Under the pieces are notes generated by a model that ran no database searches, was not told the DNA's origin, and was given only the letters and a program-made list of their open reading frames with translations. Shown here piece after piece: positions 28,947 through 37,196 of a stretch of DNA of 64,000 bases; position 1 is the stretch's first letter, and every line of letters begins with the position of its first letter. The stretch covers positions 83,875-147,874 of the forward strand of contig NZ_JARXYX010000024.1 of assembly GCF_029893585.1 (NCBI RefSeq), written 5' to 3'. Source of the stretch: Streptomyces sp. LBL. Lineage in GTDB: Bacteria; Actinomycetota; Actinomycetes; Streptomycetales; Streptomycetaceae. The position numbers and the translations under genes are program-made.

Positions 28947-29440
28947 GAGACGGTCGGGGCCGGCGACGGGCCGGTCAGGCCCTTCTCCGCGCGCCAGCCG
29001 TCCACGATGGCCGCCTGCAGGCCGAACATCTCGGCCTTCTCGTCGGGCTCCTCGTGGTCGTAGCCCAGCAGGTGCAGCACGCCGTGGACGGTGAGGAGTT
29101 GGAGCTCCTCGTCCATGGAGTGCTGCGTGTCCGCTTCCTTGCCCTGCTTCTCGGCGACCTCGGGACACAGCACGATGTCGCCGAGGAGGCCCTGCGGGGG
29201 CTCTTCGTCGTCCTTCGACGGCGGACGCAGTTCGTCCATCGGGAAGGACATGACGTCCGTGGGCCCCGGCAGGTCCATCCACTGGATGTGCAGCTGCTCC
29301 ATGGCGTCGGCGTCCACCGCGATCACCGAGAGCTCGGAGAGCGGGTGGATGCGCATCCGCGCGAGTGCGTAGCGGGCGATGTCGAGGATCGCCTGCTCGT
29401 CGACCTCGGTTCCGGACTCGTTGTTGACGTCGATCGACAT
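28943..29440 (-). CDS. ybeY: Endoribonuclease YbeY
   Basis: A 165-aa metal-dependent rRNA maturation and quality-control enzyme. The zinc motif HGVLHLLGYDH is intact, and the family region TDVMSFPMDE precedes it. It lies 14 bases downstream of the PhoH-like gene and overlaps the CBS protein gene by ATGA, the standard bacterial arrangement phoH-ybeY-corC(-era). Here era lies about 6 kb away, beyond the amt-glnK and surface-protein genes. Confidence 0.96.
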   Translation of the reverse strand: MSIDVNNESGTEVDEQAILDIARYALARMRIHPLSELSVIAVDADAMEQLHIQWMDLPGPTDVMSFPMDELRPPSKDDEEPPQGLLGDIVLCPEVAEKQGKEADTQHSMDEELQLLTVHGVLHLLGYDHEEPDEKAEMFGLQAAIVDGWRAEKGLTGPSPAPTVS

Positions 29441-29454
29441 GGTGTGGTGCTTGT

Positions 29455-30513
29455 CTACTTCCGTTGGTTGCGGCCGCCCTTGTGGGTGCCGTTTTCCGTC
29501 CCGTTCAGGCTGTCGTACTTCTCGTACGCGTCGACGATACGGCCGACCAGCTTGTGCCGGACGACATCCTGGGACGACAGCCGGGAGAAGTGGACGTCGT
29601 CCAGCCCTTCCAGGATGTCCTGCACCTGCCGCAGACCGGACTTCGTCCCGCTCGGCAGGTCGACCTGGGTGACGTCACCCGTGATCACGATCTTCGATTC
29701 GAAACCGAGGCGGGTGAGGAACATCTTCATCTGCTCGGGGCTGGTGTTCTGGGCCTCGTCCAGGATGATGAAGGCGTCATTGAGCGTCCTGCCGCGCATG
29801 TATGCCAGCGGCGCGACCTCGATCGTCCCCGCCGCCATCAGCCGCGGGATCGAGTCCGGGTCCAGCATGTCGTGCAGCGCGTCGTACAGCGGGCGCAGAT
29901 ACGGGTCGATCTTCTCGTAGAGCGTGCCCGGGAGGAAGCCGAGGCGCTCTCCCGCCTCCACCGCGGGGCGGGTCAGGATGATGCGGTTGACCTGCTTGGA
30001 CTGCAGGGCCTGGACCGCCTTGGCCATGGCGAGATAGGTCTTGCCGGTACCGGCGGGGCCGATGCCGAAGACGATCGTGTGCTTGTCGATCGCGTCGACG
30101 TACCGCTTCTGGTTGAGGGTCTTGGGGCGGATCGTGCGGCCGCGCGAGGAGAGGATGTTCTGCGTGAGCACCTCGGCCGGGGTCTCCTGGCCGTCGCTCG
30201 TCCCGTTCTCACTTGCCTTCAGCATGGCGATCGAGCGTTCCACTGCGTCCTCCGTCATCGGTTGCCCGGTGCGGAGCACCAGCATCATCTCCTCGAACAT
30301 GCGCGAAATGAGGGCGACGTCGGCGGCGTCGCCGACCGCGCTGATCTCGTTGCCCCGGACGTGGATGTCGGCCGCCGGGAAGGCCTTCTCGATCACACGC
30401 AGGAGGGCGTCGCCGGATCCCAGGACGGTCACCATGGGGTGCTGGGCGGGAACGGTGAACTGTGCTCTCGCCTGCCCCTGCGCGGGTGTGTGAGCTATGG
30501 GTGTCTGAGTCAT
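29455..30513 (-). CDS. PhoH-family ATPase
   Basis: A 352-aa protein. The N-terminal ~100 residues carry a KH-like segment (ALLRVIEKAFPAADIHVRGN). The C-terminal P-loop ATPase domain has Walker A GPAGTGKT and Walker B IILDEAQN, with RPAVEAGERLGFLPG between them, as in PhoH-like proteins linked to RNA metabolism. It is the first gene of the ybeY operon, starting with ATG at 30513. The 216 bases upstream hold no gene. Confidence 0.95.
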   Translation of the reverse strand: MTQTPIAHTPAQGQARAQFTVPAQHPMVTVLGSGDALLRVIEKAFPAADIHVRGNEISAVGDAADVALISRMFEEMMLVLRTGQPMTEDAVERSIAMLKASENGTSDGQETPAEVLTQNILSSRGRTIRPKTLNQKRYVDAIDKHTIVFGIGPAGTGKTYLAMAKAVQALQSKQVNRIILTRPAVEAGERLGFLPGTLYEKIDPYLRPLYDALHDMLDPDSIPRLMAAGTIEVAPLAYMRGRTLNDAFIILDEAQNTSPEQMKMFLTRLGFESKIVITGDVTQVDLPSGTKSGLRQVQDILEGLDDVHFSRLSSQDVVRHKLVGRIVDAYEKYDSLNGTENGTHKGGRNQRK

Positions 30514-30729
30514 GGGCCGGCGCTTAAGGCCTGCGGTTCCTCCTCATCAGGGCCGCGTAGCTGAGAGCGGCCTAGCACCACCAAGAGTACGACGCGGGAC
30601 TGACAACGCCGTAGGTGTTTTCACGGAGGGCTCCTGCGGGGCGGGCGGCCTTCCGGGGCGGGCGGCTCTTGTGCACTGTGCGGCCTTCCGGAGCGCGCGG
30701 CTCTCCCGAGCGCACGGCCCCCGCCCCGC

Positions 30730-31851
30730 TCACACCGATCGCCCGAACCCGATCGTCGGCACCGCTCGCCGCAGCGGCCAGGGCTGGTCCGCCTCCTCCG
30801 GTGCCAGGTCCGCGAGGAATCCGTACCGCCGCAGGGCTGTCGGGTCCTGCTCGGCCACCGACTGCACCCTGCGCCACCACGCGCCGATCTCGGACCAGCC
30901 GGGGGCGGACAGGGAGCCGCCGAACTCCTGGACGGACAGCGCGGCGGTCAGGCCCGCGAAGGCCAGCCGGTCGGCCAGCGGCCAGCCGGCCAGCGTGCTG
31001 GTGACGAAACCCGCCACGAAGACGTCTCCGGCGCCGGTCGGGTCGAGGGCCTCCACCGCGATGGCCGGAACCTCCGCCGTCTCCCCCGTCCGCCGGTCCA
31101 CCGCGTACGCCCCTTCCGCGCCGAGGGTGACGACGGCGAGCGGCACGTGGTCCGTGAGCGCGTGCGCGGCGGCGCGCGGGCAGTCGGTTCGCGTGTACCG
31201 CATCGCCTCCTCCGCGTTCGGCAGGAACGCCTCGCAGTGTTCGAGATCGGGCAGAGCCGCCAGATCCCAGGCCCCGGTGTCGTCCCAGCCGACGTCGCCG
31301 AAGATCCTGGCACCCTTGCCCGCCGCCTGGGCGATCCAGGGGGCGCGTCGGCCGGGCGTGAGGGAGGCGATGGCGGCACGCGCGCGTGGCGGGCAGTCCG
31401 GCGCGGGCTCCTCGGGAGGGGGCTCGTGGCCGTGGGAGATCATGGTGCGCTCGCCCTCGTACGCCATGGAGACGGTGACCGGGGAGTGCCAGCCGGGCAC
31501 CGTGCGGGACGGGGCGAGGTCGATGCCCTCGCCCTGTTCCAGGGTGTCCCAGCAGTACTCGCCGTAGTGGTCGTCGCCGAACGCGGCCGCGAGGGAGGTC
31601 CTCAGGCCGAGCCTCGCCAGAGCCGCCGCCATGTTGGCCACGCCGCCCGGGCTCGACCCCATCCCGCGGGCCCATGACTCGGTCCCGCGCACCGGGGCGG
31701 AGTCGAGCCCGGTGAAGATGATGTCGAGGAAGACGGTGCCCGTGAGATACACGTCCCAGGGCGGATCCTCCGGTGTGCGCAGGGCGGCCAGTGGGTCGAC
31801 CCTGGGCCGGTTGCGGTGGTCCTCTCCGACGGACGCGGTGGACGCGATCAC
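30730..31851 (-). CDS. PfkB-family carbohydrate/nucleoside kinase
   Basis: A 373-aa ribokinase-fold kinase. Motif 1 is SSPGGVANMAAALARLGLRTSLAAAFGDD. The C-terminal PfkB signature DPTGAGDVFVAGF carries the catalytic Asp and the anion hole. The start is GTG at 31851 with GGGAG about 7 bases upstream; the frame continues upstream but is not protein-like. The substrate is unknown. It is divergent from an IclR regulator across a region with repeated GTCGACTCG motifs, so that regulator may control it. Confidence 0.9.
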   Translation of the reverse strand: MIASTASVGEDHRNRPRVDPLAALRTPEDPPWDVYLTGTVFLDIIFTGLDSAPVRGTESWARGMGSSPGGVANMAAALARLGLRTSLAAAFGDDHYGEYCWDTLEQGEGIDLAPSRTVPGWHSPVTVSMAYEGERTMISHGHEPPPEEPAPDCPPRARAAIASLTPGRRAPWIAQAAGKGARIFGDVGWDDTGAWDLAALPDLEHCEAFLPNAEEAMRYTRTDCPRAAAHALTDHVPLAVVTLGAEGAYAVDRRTGETAEVPAIAVEALDPTGAGDVFVAGFVTSTLAGWPLADRLAFAGLTAALSVQEFGGSLSAPGWSEIGAWWRRVQSVAEQDPTALRRYGFLADLAPEEADQPWPLRRAVPTIGFGRSV

Positions 31852-32018
31852 GGTGCGCTCCCTGACGTGGTACGGATCAGCCAGTCTGCACCACAGCACC
31901 GACAACCCGCCGACCGTCCTGCCGAGACCGCGGCTCGCGTCGGCTCCCCGCGCCGCCTGAACACCCCCGCCGACCCCCCACTGCGAGCAGTTACCAACGC
32001 CGGACGGAGTGCAGTAGG

Positions 32019-32052
32019 CCGAGTCGACTCGATCGTGTGAGGGTCGACTCGG
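32019..32052. promoter_or_regulatory. Inverted/direct GTCGACTCG repeats between the PfkB and IclR genes
   Basis: CCGAGTCGAC (32019-32028) and GTCGACTCGG (32043-32052) form a 10-bp inverted repeat. The same bases give a direct repeat GTCGACTCG at 32023 and 32043, spaced by 20 bases (two helical turns). The site is 75-108 bases upstream of the IclR gene in the divergent promoter region and is a natural candidate operator for that regulator. Confidence 0.6.
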
Positions 32053-32126
32053 GGACCAGCGGACCACGTACCGGATCACAGCGCGGCTCCTACGAGGTCG
32101 TCCGAACACCCCCTTACGATCGACGC

Positions 32127-32909
32127 ATGTCAGACACAGGGGGCGTCCGCGAGGTGAAGTCGGCCGCGCGCACGGTCGAGTTGCTGGAACTGCTCGCCGC
32201 GCGGGGCGACCGTCCGGCCCGCCTCCAGGAACTCGCCGACGCGCTGGAGGTGCCGCGCAGCTCGATGTACGCGCTGCTCCAGACGCTGATCTCGCGCGGC
32301 TGGGTCCGCACCGACGTCACCGGCTCGCTCTACGGCATCGGCATCCACGCCCTGCTCACCGGCACGAGCTACCTCGACTCCGACCCCCGCGTGCGCGTCG
32401 TACTGCCCTTGCTCGACGAGGCGTCCCAGGCGCTCGGCGAGACGATCCACATGGGGCGCCTCGACGGCCGGGACGTGACGTATCTGGCCACGCGCGAGTC
32501 GCACGAGTACCTGCGGACCATCAGCCGGGTGGGGCGGCGGCTGCCGGCGCACGTGACCGCGCTGGGTAAGGCGCTGCTGGCCGAGCGGGACGACGCGGAG
32601 CTGCCCGAGGGGCCCTACGAGGCGCTCACCCCGCACACGCGCACCAGCAGGGAGACCTTGCTCGCCGACCTCGCCGAGGTGCGGACGCGCGGCTACTCGA
32701 TCGACCGCGAGGAGAGCGTCCTCGGCATCGTCGGCTTCGGTTTCGCCCTGCGCTACGACTCCCCTGCCCAGGACGCCGTCAGCTGCTCGGTGCCGGTGAC
32801 CCGGCTGACCCCGGAGCACGAGGAGCGGATCGTCGCGGTGATGCGGGAGATCAGGGGCAAGGTCGAGGCGGCGGCACCGGGCGCCGGGGGCGCGCCGCAC
32901 TGGCGTTAG
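32127..32909 (+). CDS. IclR-family transcriptional regulator
   Basis: A 260-aa dimeric regulator. The N-terminal winged helix (SAARTVELLELLAARGDRPARLQELADALEVPRSSMYALLQTL) is followed by the IclR effector domain, with AHVTALGKALLAE and the ligand-pocket GYSIDREESVLGIVGFGFALR. It probably controls the divergent PfkB kinase gene and itself. The ATG at 32127 fits the family start; the frame is open further upstream without homology. Confidence 0.93.
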   Translation: MSDTGGVREVKSAARTVELLELLAARGDRPARLQELADALEVPRSSMYALLQTLISRGWVRTDVTGSLYGIGIHALLTGTSYLDSDPRVRVVLPLLDEASQALGETIHMGRLDGRDVTYLATRESHEYLRTISRVGRRLPAHVTALGKALLAERDDAELPEGPYEALTPHTRTSRETLLADLAEVRTRGYSIDREESVLGIVGFGFALRYDSPAQDAVSCSVPVTRLTPEHEERIVAVMREIRGKVEAAAPGAGGAPHWR

Positions 32910-32933
32910 CGCACCCCCGTAGGCAGGCGCCGG

Positions 32934-33926
32934 CTACGGGAAGGCGTACGCCTCCACCTCCGCGAGGTACCGCGTCCGCCGCTCCTCGTCGTGGTCCAGG
33001 AAGGACGCGAGGAAGGAGTTGCGGGCCAGTTCGCGCAGCCGGTCCTCGCCCAGGCCCAGTGCCTGGTGTACGGCGTCGAAGTTGTCGCCCGCGTAGCCGC
33101 CGAAGTAGGCCGGGTCGTCGGAGTTGACCGTGCACATCAGGCCGGCCTCCAACATCGCGGGCAGCGGGTGGTCGCCGAGGACGTCGACGGTGCGGAGACG
33201 GACGTTGGACAGGGGGCACAGCGTCAGCGGCACCCGGTCGCGGACCAGCCGCTCGACCAGCGCCGGGTCCTCCATGCAGCGCAGGCCGTGGTCGATCCGC
33301 TCGACGCCGAGCACGTCCAGGGCCTCGGTGATGTACTCCGGCGGGCCCTCCTCACCCGCGTGCGCCACCCGCCTCAGACCCAAGGCCGCTGCCGAGTCGT
33401 ACACCTCGCGGAACTTCACCGGCGGATGCCCGACCTCCGCCGAGTCCAGCCCGACGCCGGCGATCCGGTCGAGATACGGCTTCGCGGCCTCCAGCGTCTC
33501 CAGCGCCGACTCGGCGGACTCGTCCCGCAGGAAGCACATGATCAACTGCGTGGAGACGCCGTGCGCGGCCTCGCTGTTCCCCAGCGCCCGCCACAGTCCC
33601 TCGACGACCGTCCCCATGCCGACGCCCCGGGCGAGGTGCGCCTGCGGGTCGAAGAAGATCTCCGCGTGGCGCACACCCTGCGCGGCGGCCCGGGCGAGAT
33701 AGGCGTTCGCCAGGTCCTCGAAGTCCCGCTCGGTCCGGAGCACGGCCATGAGCTCGTAGTACAGGTTCAGGAAGGACTGGAGGTCCGCGAACCGGTACGC
33801 CTCACGGAGCGCGTCCGTGTCGGCGTACGGCAGCGACACGCCGTTGCGCGCGGCCAGCTCGAAGGCCAGCTCCGGCTCCAGGGTGCCTTCGATATGGAGG
33901 TGCAGTTCTGCTTTGGGGAGGGACAT
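32934..33926 (-). CDS. Adenine deaminase, Aah1 type (adenosine deaminase superfamily)
   Basis: A 330-aa metal-dependent purine deaminase. It would usually be annotated as adenosine deaminase. The motifs fit the Aah1/adenine deaminase branch better: LPKAELHLHIEGTLEPEL at the N-terminus, HAEIFFDPQAH, HAGEEGP, ERIDHGLRC, LCPLSNVRL and NSDDPAYFGGY. Zinc ligands are the two His of HLH, the His of HAGEEGP and the Asp of NSDDP. It would convert adenine to hypoxanthine in purine salvage. The start ATG at 33926 has GGGAGG just upstream. It lies 20 bases beyond the RNase Z gene. Confidence 0.85.
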   Translation of the reverse strand: MSLPKAELHLHIEGTLEPELAFELAARNGVSLPYADTDALREAYRFADLQSFLNLYYELMAVLRTERDFEDLANAYLARAAAQGVRHAEIFFDPQAHLARGVGMGTVVEGLWRALGNSEAAHGVSTQLIMCFLRDESAESALETLEAAKPYLDRIAGVGLDSAEVGHPPVKFREVYDSAAALGLRRVAHAGEEGPPEYITEALDVLGVERIDHGLRCMEDPALVERLVRDRVPLTLCPLSNVRLRTVDVLGDHPLPAMLEAGLMCTVNSDDPAYFGGYAGDNFDAVHQALGLGEDRLRELARNSFLASFLDHDEERRTRYLAEVEAYAFP

Positions 33927-33946
33927 CAAAGCATCGTACGGCCGTT

Positions 33947-34852
33947 TTACCGCCGTTTCGGAACCGGGACCCGCAGCAGATCGTGCGCCACCGTCAGCTC
34001 CCCGTCGTACCCGGCGGACCGCGCCTGCCGTTCGAACTCGTCCGGCTCGGAGTAGCGCTGGCTGAAGTGGGTGAGCACGAGATGCCGCACGCCGGCGTCC
34101 CGGGCCACGCGGGCGGCCTGACCCGCCGTCAGGTGCCCGTGTTCCACGGCCAGTTCCTCGTCCTCGTCGAGGAACGTCGACTCGATGACGAGCAGGTCGC
34201 AGCCCTCGGCCAGCGCGTGCACGCCGTCGCACAGCCGGGTGTCCATGACGAACGCGAACCGCTGCCCGCGGCGCGTCTCGCTGACGTCGTCGAGGGAGAC
34301 GCCGTTCAGTACGCCCTCCCGTTGGAGCCGTCCGACGTCCGGGCCCTTGATGCCGTGCGCGGCGAGCCGGTCGGGCAGCATACGGCGGCCGTCGGGCTCG
34401 GTCAGGCGGTATCCGTAGGACTCGACGGAGTGGGAGAGCCTGCGGACTTCCAGGGTGTAGGCATCCGTTTCGGCGATCACCCCGTCCCCCGCGACCGGTG
34501 CCTCGGTGATCTCGACCGTCGCGCGGTAGGGGGTGGCCCACCGCAGCCTCTCGAAGAAGCGCTGCCCGGACTTCGGGTAGTGCGCGGTGACCTCGTGCGG
34601 AACCCGGTCGAGGTTGATGCGCTGGATGACTCCGGCAAGGCCGAGCGAATGGTCCCCGTGGAAGTGCGTGACGCAGATCCGGTCGAGGTCGTGCGCGGCG
34701 ACCCCGGCGCGCAGCATCTGCCGCTGCGTGCCCTCGCCGGGGTCGAAGAGGATTCCCTCGCCGTCCCAGCGCAGCAGATAGCCGTTGTGGTTGCGGTGCC
34801 GGGTCGGGACCTGGCTGGCGGTGCCGAGGACGACCAACTCACGTACGGACAC
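33947..34852 (-). CDS. rnz: Ribonuclease Z
   Basis: A 301-aa metallo-beta-lactamase nuclease that removes 3' trailers from tRNA precursors. The zinc motif FHGDHSLGL (HxHxDH) is preceded by TH. The N-terminal SQVPTRHRNHNGYLLRWDGEGILFDPGEGTQRQM is characteristic, and the C-terminal LTHFSQRY supplies a later ligand. The start is GTG at 34852, 17 bases after the HIT gene stop, so the HIT, rnz and adenine deaminase genes probably form one transcript. Confidence 0.95.
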   Translation of the reverse strand: MSVRELVVLGTASQVPTRHRNHNGYLLRWDGEGILFDPGEGTQRQMLRAGVAAHDLDRICVTHFHGDHSLGLAGVIQRINLDRVPHEVTAHYPKSGQRFFERLRWATPYRATVEITEAPVAGDGVIAETDAYTLEVRRLSHSVESYGYRLTEPDGRRMLPDRLAAHGIKGPDVGRLQREGVLNGVSLDDVSETRRGQRFAFVMDTRLCDGVHALAEGCDLLVIESTFLDEDEELAVEHGHLTAGQAARVARDAGVRHLVLTHFSQRYSEPDEFERQARSAGYDGELTVAHDLLRVPVPKRR

Positions 34853-34869
34853 GATGGGTCACCCGGGGG

Positions 34870-35223
34870 TCATCCGGGCGGCCACTGCAGGCCGCGGCCG
34901 CCGAGGACGTGCGCGTGGGCGTGCCACACGGTCTGGCCGGCGCCGCTGCCGGTGTTGAAGACGATGCGGTAGCTGTCCAGCTGCTCCTGGTCGGCGATGG
35001 CCTGGGTCTCGCGCAGGACGTCCGCGGCGAGTTCCGGGGCGGCGGCGGCGAGCGCCGCGGCGTCCACGTGGTGGGCCTTCGGGATCACCAGGATGTGGGT
35101 GGGCGCCTGGGGGTTGATGTCCCGGAACGCGACGGTCGTGTCGGTCTCACGGACGATCGTCGCCGGGATCTGCCCCGCGACGATCTTGCAGAACAGACAG
35201 TCGTCCTGCGGTTCCCCTGCCAT
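34870..35223 (-). CDS. HIT-family (histidine triad) nucleotide-binding protein
   Basis: A 117-aa HINT-like hydrolase acting on AMP-amide or AMP-lysine type substrates. It begins with DDCLFCKIVAGQIPATIV, has FRDINPQAPTHILVIPKAHH, and ends with the triad HAHAHVLGG. The start ATG at 35223 has GGAGGG 3-8 bases upstream. It is the last core gene before the accessory region to the right. Confidence 0.95.
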   Translation of the reverse strand: MAGEPQDDCLFCKIVAGQIPATIVRETDTTVAFRDINPQAPTHILVIPKAHHVDAAALAAAAPELAADVLRETQAIADQEQLDSYRIVFNTGSGAGQTVWHAHAHVLGGRGLQWPPG

Positions 35224-35239
35224 GGTCCCTCCGGGGGGT

Positions 35240-35271
35240 GAGCGGGTTGATCGGGTCGAGCGGGTTGATCG
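35240..35271. repeat. 18-bp-period direct repeat upstream of the HIT gene
   Basis: GAGCGGGTTGATCG occurs at 35240-35253 and again at 35258-35271. It lies in the upstream region of the HIT gene, close to the start of the accessory region. Confidence 0.6.
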
Positions 35272-35514
35272 CGTGGGGGGGCATCGTATCGTCGCCGGGT
35301 GCGGGTGCTCTGTGGCCGGGGCGCGCGCCCACGCGACGGAGCCGCACATGACGCGGCCCGCGCACCCAGCTTGTTCTTCATCTACCAGGATCTTCCAGGC
35401 TTGCCGATGGCTCTGAGGTTTTCGGGGCGTTTACCGGTCTTGCCGACGTCGTAGCAAGGTTCCCGTGTTTGTTCTTGGCGCCGGGTGGTCGTCCGGGTCC
35501 GGCTCCTCGGGGTT

Positions 35515-35763
35515 GGGGAACACGGGCCGGGCAGGCGAGAGACTGTCACACTGGATCGCCCAAGTCCGCGCACCCGATCTGCCCCATCTGCACCCTGAGC
35601 CCGAGGCCTGGACCAAGACCGGGACACAGTGATCGCCGCGCTCACACTTCCGTACAGCAACGGCCCCACCGAGGGCATCAACACCAAACCCAAGCCGATC
35701 GCGCGCCAGATACACGGACGAGCCGGCTTCACCCTGCTTCGGCACCGCATCCTCCTCGGATAG
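35515..35763 (+). pseudogene. ISL3-family transposase C-terminal remnant, frameshifted
   Basis: The last 46 codons before the TAG at 35761 read DTVIAALTLPYSNGPTEGIN, then GRAGFTLLRHRILLG. This is the canonical C-terminus of ISL3-family DDE transposases. Upstream, a second frame gives GERLSHWIAQVRAPDLPHLH, also ISL3-like, so a frameshift separates the two parts. The remaining ~300 residues are absent. With the HIT upstream sequence this fills the 35224-35882 interval; I see no other gene there. It marks the left edge of the accessory region. Confidence 0.82.
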
Positions 35764-35834
35764 CAGCTCACTCGGTCACCACCGAAAGTGGGACAGGGCC
35801 GTTGAGCAGACGCTCCCACCGAGGCCGATGGAGG

Positions 35835-35881
35835 CGAAAGGGCCGCCCCACCAGTGGATTTCCGGTAGGGCTGCCCTTTCG
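35835..35881 (-). terminator. Hairpin directly after immunity gene B
   Basis: CGAAAGGGC (35835-35843) pairs with GCCCTTTCG (35873-35881), with additional inner GCCC/GGGC pairing. It starts 2 bases beyond the stop of the minus-strand gene. Confidence 0.6.
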
Positions 35882-35882
35882 T

Positions 35883-36272
35883 CTACTTCCAGATGTGCGC
35901 GTACATCGCTTCGTACCGCGTGTACATCAAACCCAGTTCTCGCGGCTGGTTCCGTACATCCAGGAACTCCAGGATGAGCGAGCAAAGGTGGTGCACGACC
36001 TGCCGGTGCTGCTCCGGAGTCAGGTGGCCCGGGTCCTTCCACCCCCGGAGGCCCAGGTCGGGGAACAGGTCCAGGAGGACAAGCTTATGCCAGTAGAAGC
36101 TGCTGCACTCGCCCCTGCGGACGACCAGCCACTCCGTGAAGCCGCGCAGCAGCCCGCCCGACCTGCCGAGGTCGATGCCCGTGAGGAGCATGGCGGTCGG
36201 GTAGTAGGTGCCGTTCAGGCCGTACCCTTCCGGACTGTCGCGGATCGCCTCGACGATCATTTTGTCGTTCAC
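35883..36272 (-). CDS. Immunity-like protein B, paralogue of the protein at 36787-37188
   Basis: A 129-aa cytoplasmic protein starting GTG-AAC-GAC (VNDK, read as MNDK) with AGGGGA upstream. It shares clear blocks with the second copy 0.5 kb away: YGLNG, RSGGLLRGFTEWL(V/I)VR(R/K)GE, SSF-W, FPD, LEFL-VR, MY-(R/Q)Y. I know no named family. It directly follows (7 bases) a papain-fold toxin module, as does its paralogue. That is the layout of toxin/immunity pairs in polymorphic toxin loci, so the immunity role is inferred from context. Confidence 0.72.
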   Translation of the reverse strand: MNDKMIVEAIRDSPEGYGLNGTYYPTAMLLTGIDLGRSGGLLRGFTEWLVVRRGECSSFYWHKLVLLDLFPDLGLRGWKDPGHLTPEQHRQVVHHLCSLILEFLDVRNQPRELGLMYTRYEAMYAHIWK

Positions 36273-36279
36273 TCGTCCC

Positions 36280-36699
36280 CTAGAACCCGAAGTCGATTTT
36301 GTTGTGCCTGGTCCACTGGGCCTTGTACTCGGCGATGGTGTCGCCGGCCCGTCCGGTCCAGGCGTCGTAAACCCGACCGTTGTAGACCACCACCACGTGG
36401 AAGAACCAACCCGCGTCCACTCCCCGATATTTCGGAAGGATCATCTCGTCTACCGGCTTGATGGTGATGATCTCGCCGCCGCCGAGGCTCTTCCTGATCT
36501 TCTCGGCGCATAGTCGATCCGGATGCCGGCGGCACGCCTTCGGTGTGGGCTGGGGCGGGTGGCTGCCGGGGGCCTTCGGCCGGCCCCCGGACCCCCGCTT
36601 CCCCCGGCACCGCCCTGCGCGGTCAGCGCTTCGTGGAGCGGGTGCGTGCGCGCCGGACGACACCGGGGCCGTGGCAGTCCCGGCCTGGGCAAGTTTCAC
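36280..36699 (-). CDS. Orphan papain-fold (Tox-PL-like) toxin module B
   Basis: The open frame is 139 aa, but only the last ~80 residues are meaningful: RLCAEKIRKSLGGGEI, then WFFHVVVVYNGRVYDAWTG, EYKAQW and a terminal KIDFGF. Candidate catalytic residues are the Cys of LCAE, the His of FFHVVVV and the Asp of VYDA, as expected of a Cys-His-Asp papain fold used in polymorphic toxin C-termini. The first ~60 residues are Arg/Pro/Gly-rich and probably not conserved, so the true start is unknown. No delivery or N-terminal domain is attached, so this is an orphan C-terminal cassette. Confidence 0.6.
   Translation of the reverse strand: MKLAQAGTATAPVSSGAHAPAPRSADRAGRCRGKRGSGGRPKAPGSHPPQPTPKACRRHPDRLCAEKIRKSLGGGEIITIKPVDEMILPKYRGVDAGWFFHVVVVYNGRVYDAWTGRAGDTIAEYKAQWTRHNKIDFGF
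36566..36590. other. GC hairpin inside or upstream of toxin module B
   Basis: CCGGGGGCC (36566-36574) pairs with GGCCCCCGG (36582-36590) around the loop TTCGGCC. It resembles a streptomycete terminator stem and lies in the stretch where the toxin B frame loses similarity, which supports a cassette boundary nearby. Confidence 0.55.
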
Positions 36700-36723
36700 A
36701 AATCCGACCGGGAATGAGGCTCG

Positions 36724-36768
36724 GCGAAGCGGCCCCCGGCAAACAGAGTTTGCCGGGGGCCGCTTCGC
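36724..36768. terminator. 21-bp perfect hairpin between the two toxin/immunity cassettes
   Basis: GCGAAGCGGCCCCCGGCAAAC (positions 36724-36744) pairs perfectly with its complement at 36748-36768 around the 3-base loop AGA. It starts 18 bases downstream of immunity gene A on the minus strand. A T-rich tract (ATTTTATTCTTTT) flanks its right side, which would serve plus-strand transcripts. Confidence 0.85.
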
Positions 36769-36786
36769 ATCGGGGGTGCTCCGATT

Positions 36787-37188
36787 TTATTCTTTTCCGG
36801 AGTCGTTAGCCCTGGCCTGGAGGGAGTGATACTGCGAATACATGTGAGCCAGCGCCATCGTGTCATCCCGTACTGCCAGAAACTCAAGCAGGAGAGAGAG
36901 GAGCAGGTCTACAGCTTTCAGTTCTTGCTGTGCATTCAATTTCTCCAGTTTGTTCAGGCCCCACGACTCGACATCGGGGAATGCCTCGTCAAGGACGAGG
37001 GCCTGCCAACCGAAGCTGGAGCGTTCACCCTTGCGTACGATCAGCCACTCGGTGAAACCGCGTAGAAGCCCACCCGAGCGGGCCTCATCAAATCCGATGA
37101 GGAACATGAACGTACTCCTATACGAGCCGTTAAGGCCGTAGAGCCCTGGCCTGGATCTAACCCCTTCAAAGAACTTTCTGTCATTCAC
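36787..37188 (-). CDS. Immunity-like protein A
   Basis: A 133-aa paralogue of the protein at 35883-36272. The start is GTG at 37188 (VNDRKFFEGVRSRPGLYGLNG), aligned with the paralogue start and preceded by GAGG. The frame reads on to 37233, but that part overlaps the toxin module upstream. Conserved blocks are RSGGLLRGFTEWLIVRKGE, SSFGWQALVLDEAFPD and LEFLAVRDD. It follows toxin module A by 8 bases, the same spacing and the same GTGAAYGAC start as cassette B. The module therefore looks duplicated as a unit. Confidence 0.74.
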   Translation of the reverse strand: MNDRKFFEGVRSRPGLYGLNGSYRSTFMFLIGFDEARSGGLLRGFTEWLIVRKGERSSFGWQALVLDEAFPDVESWGLNKLEKLNAQQELKAVDLLLSLLLEFLAVRDDTMALAHMYSQYHSLQARANDSGKE

Positions 37189-37196
37189 AGGTGTCC

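Noticed and set aside
35260..35470. tRNA or attachment site at the accessory-region border
   Set aside because: I could not form a cloverleaf or find a T-loop GGTTCGAATCC-type sequence, and no long direct repeat with the right border (near 49.6 kb) was seen.
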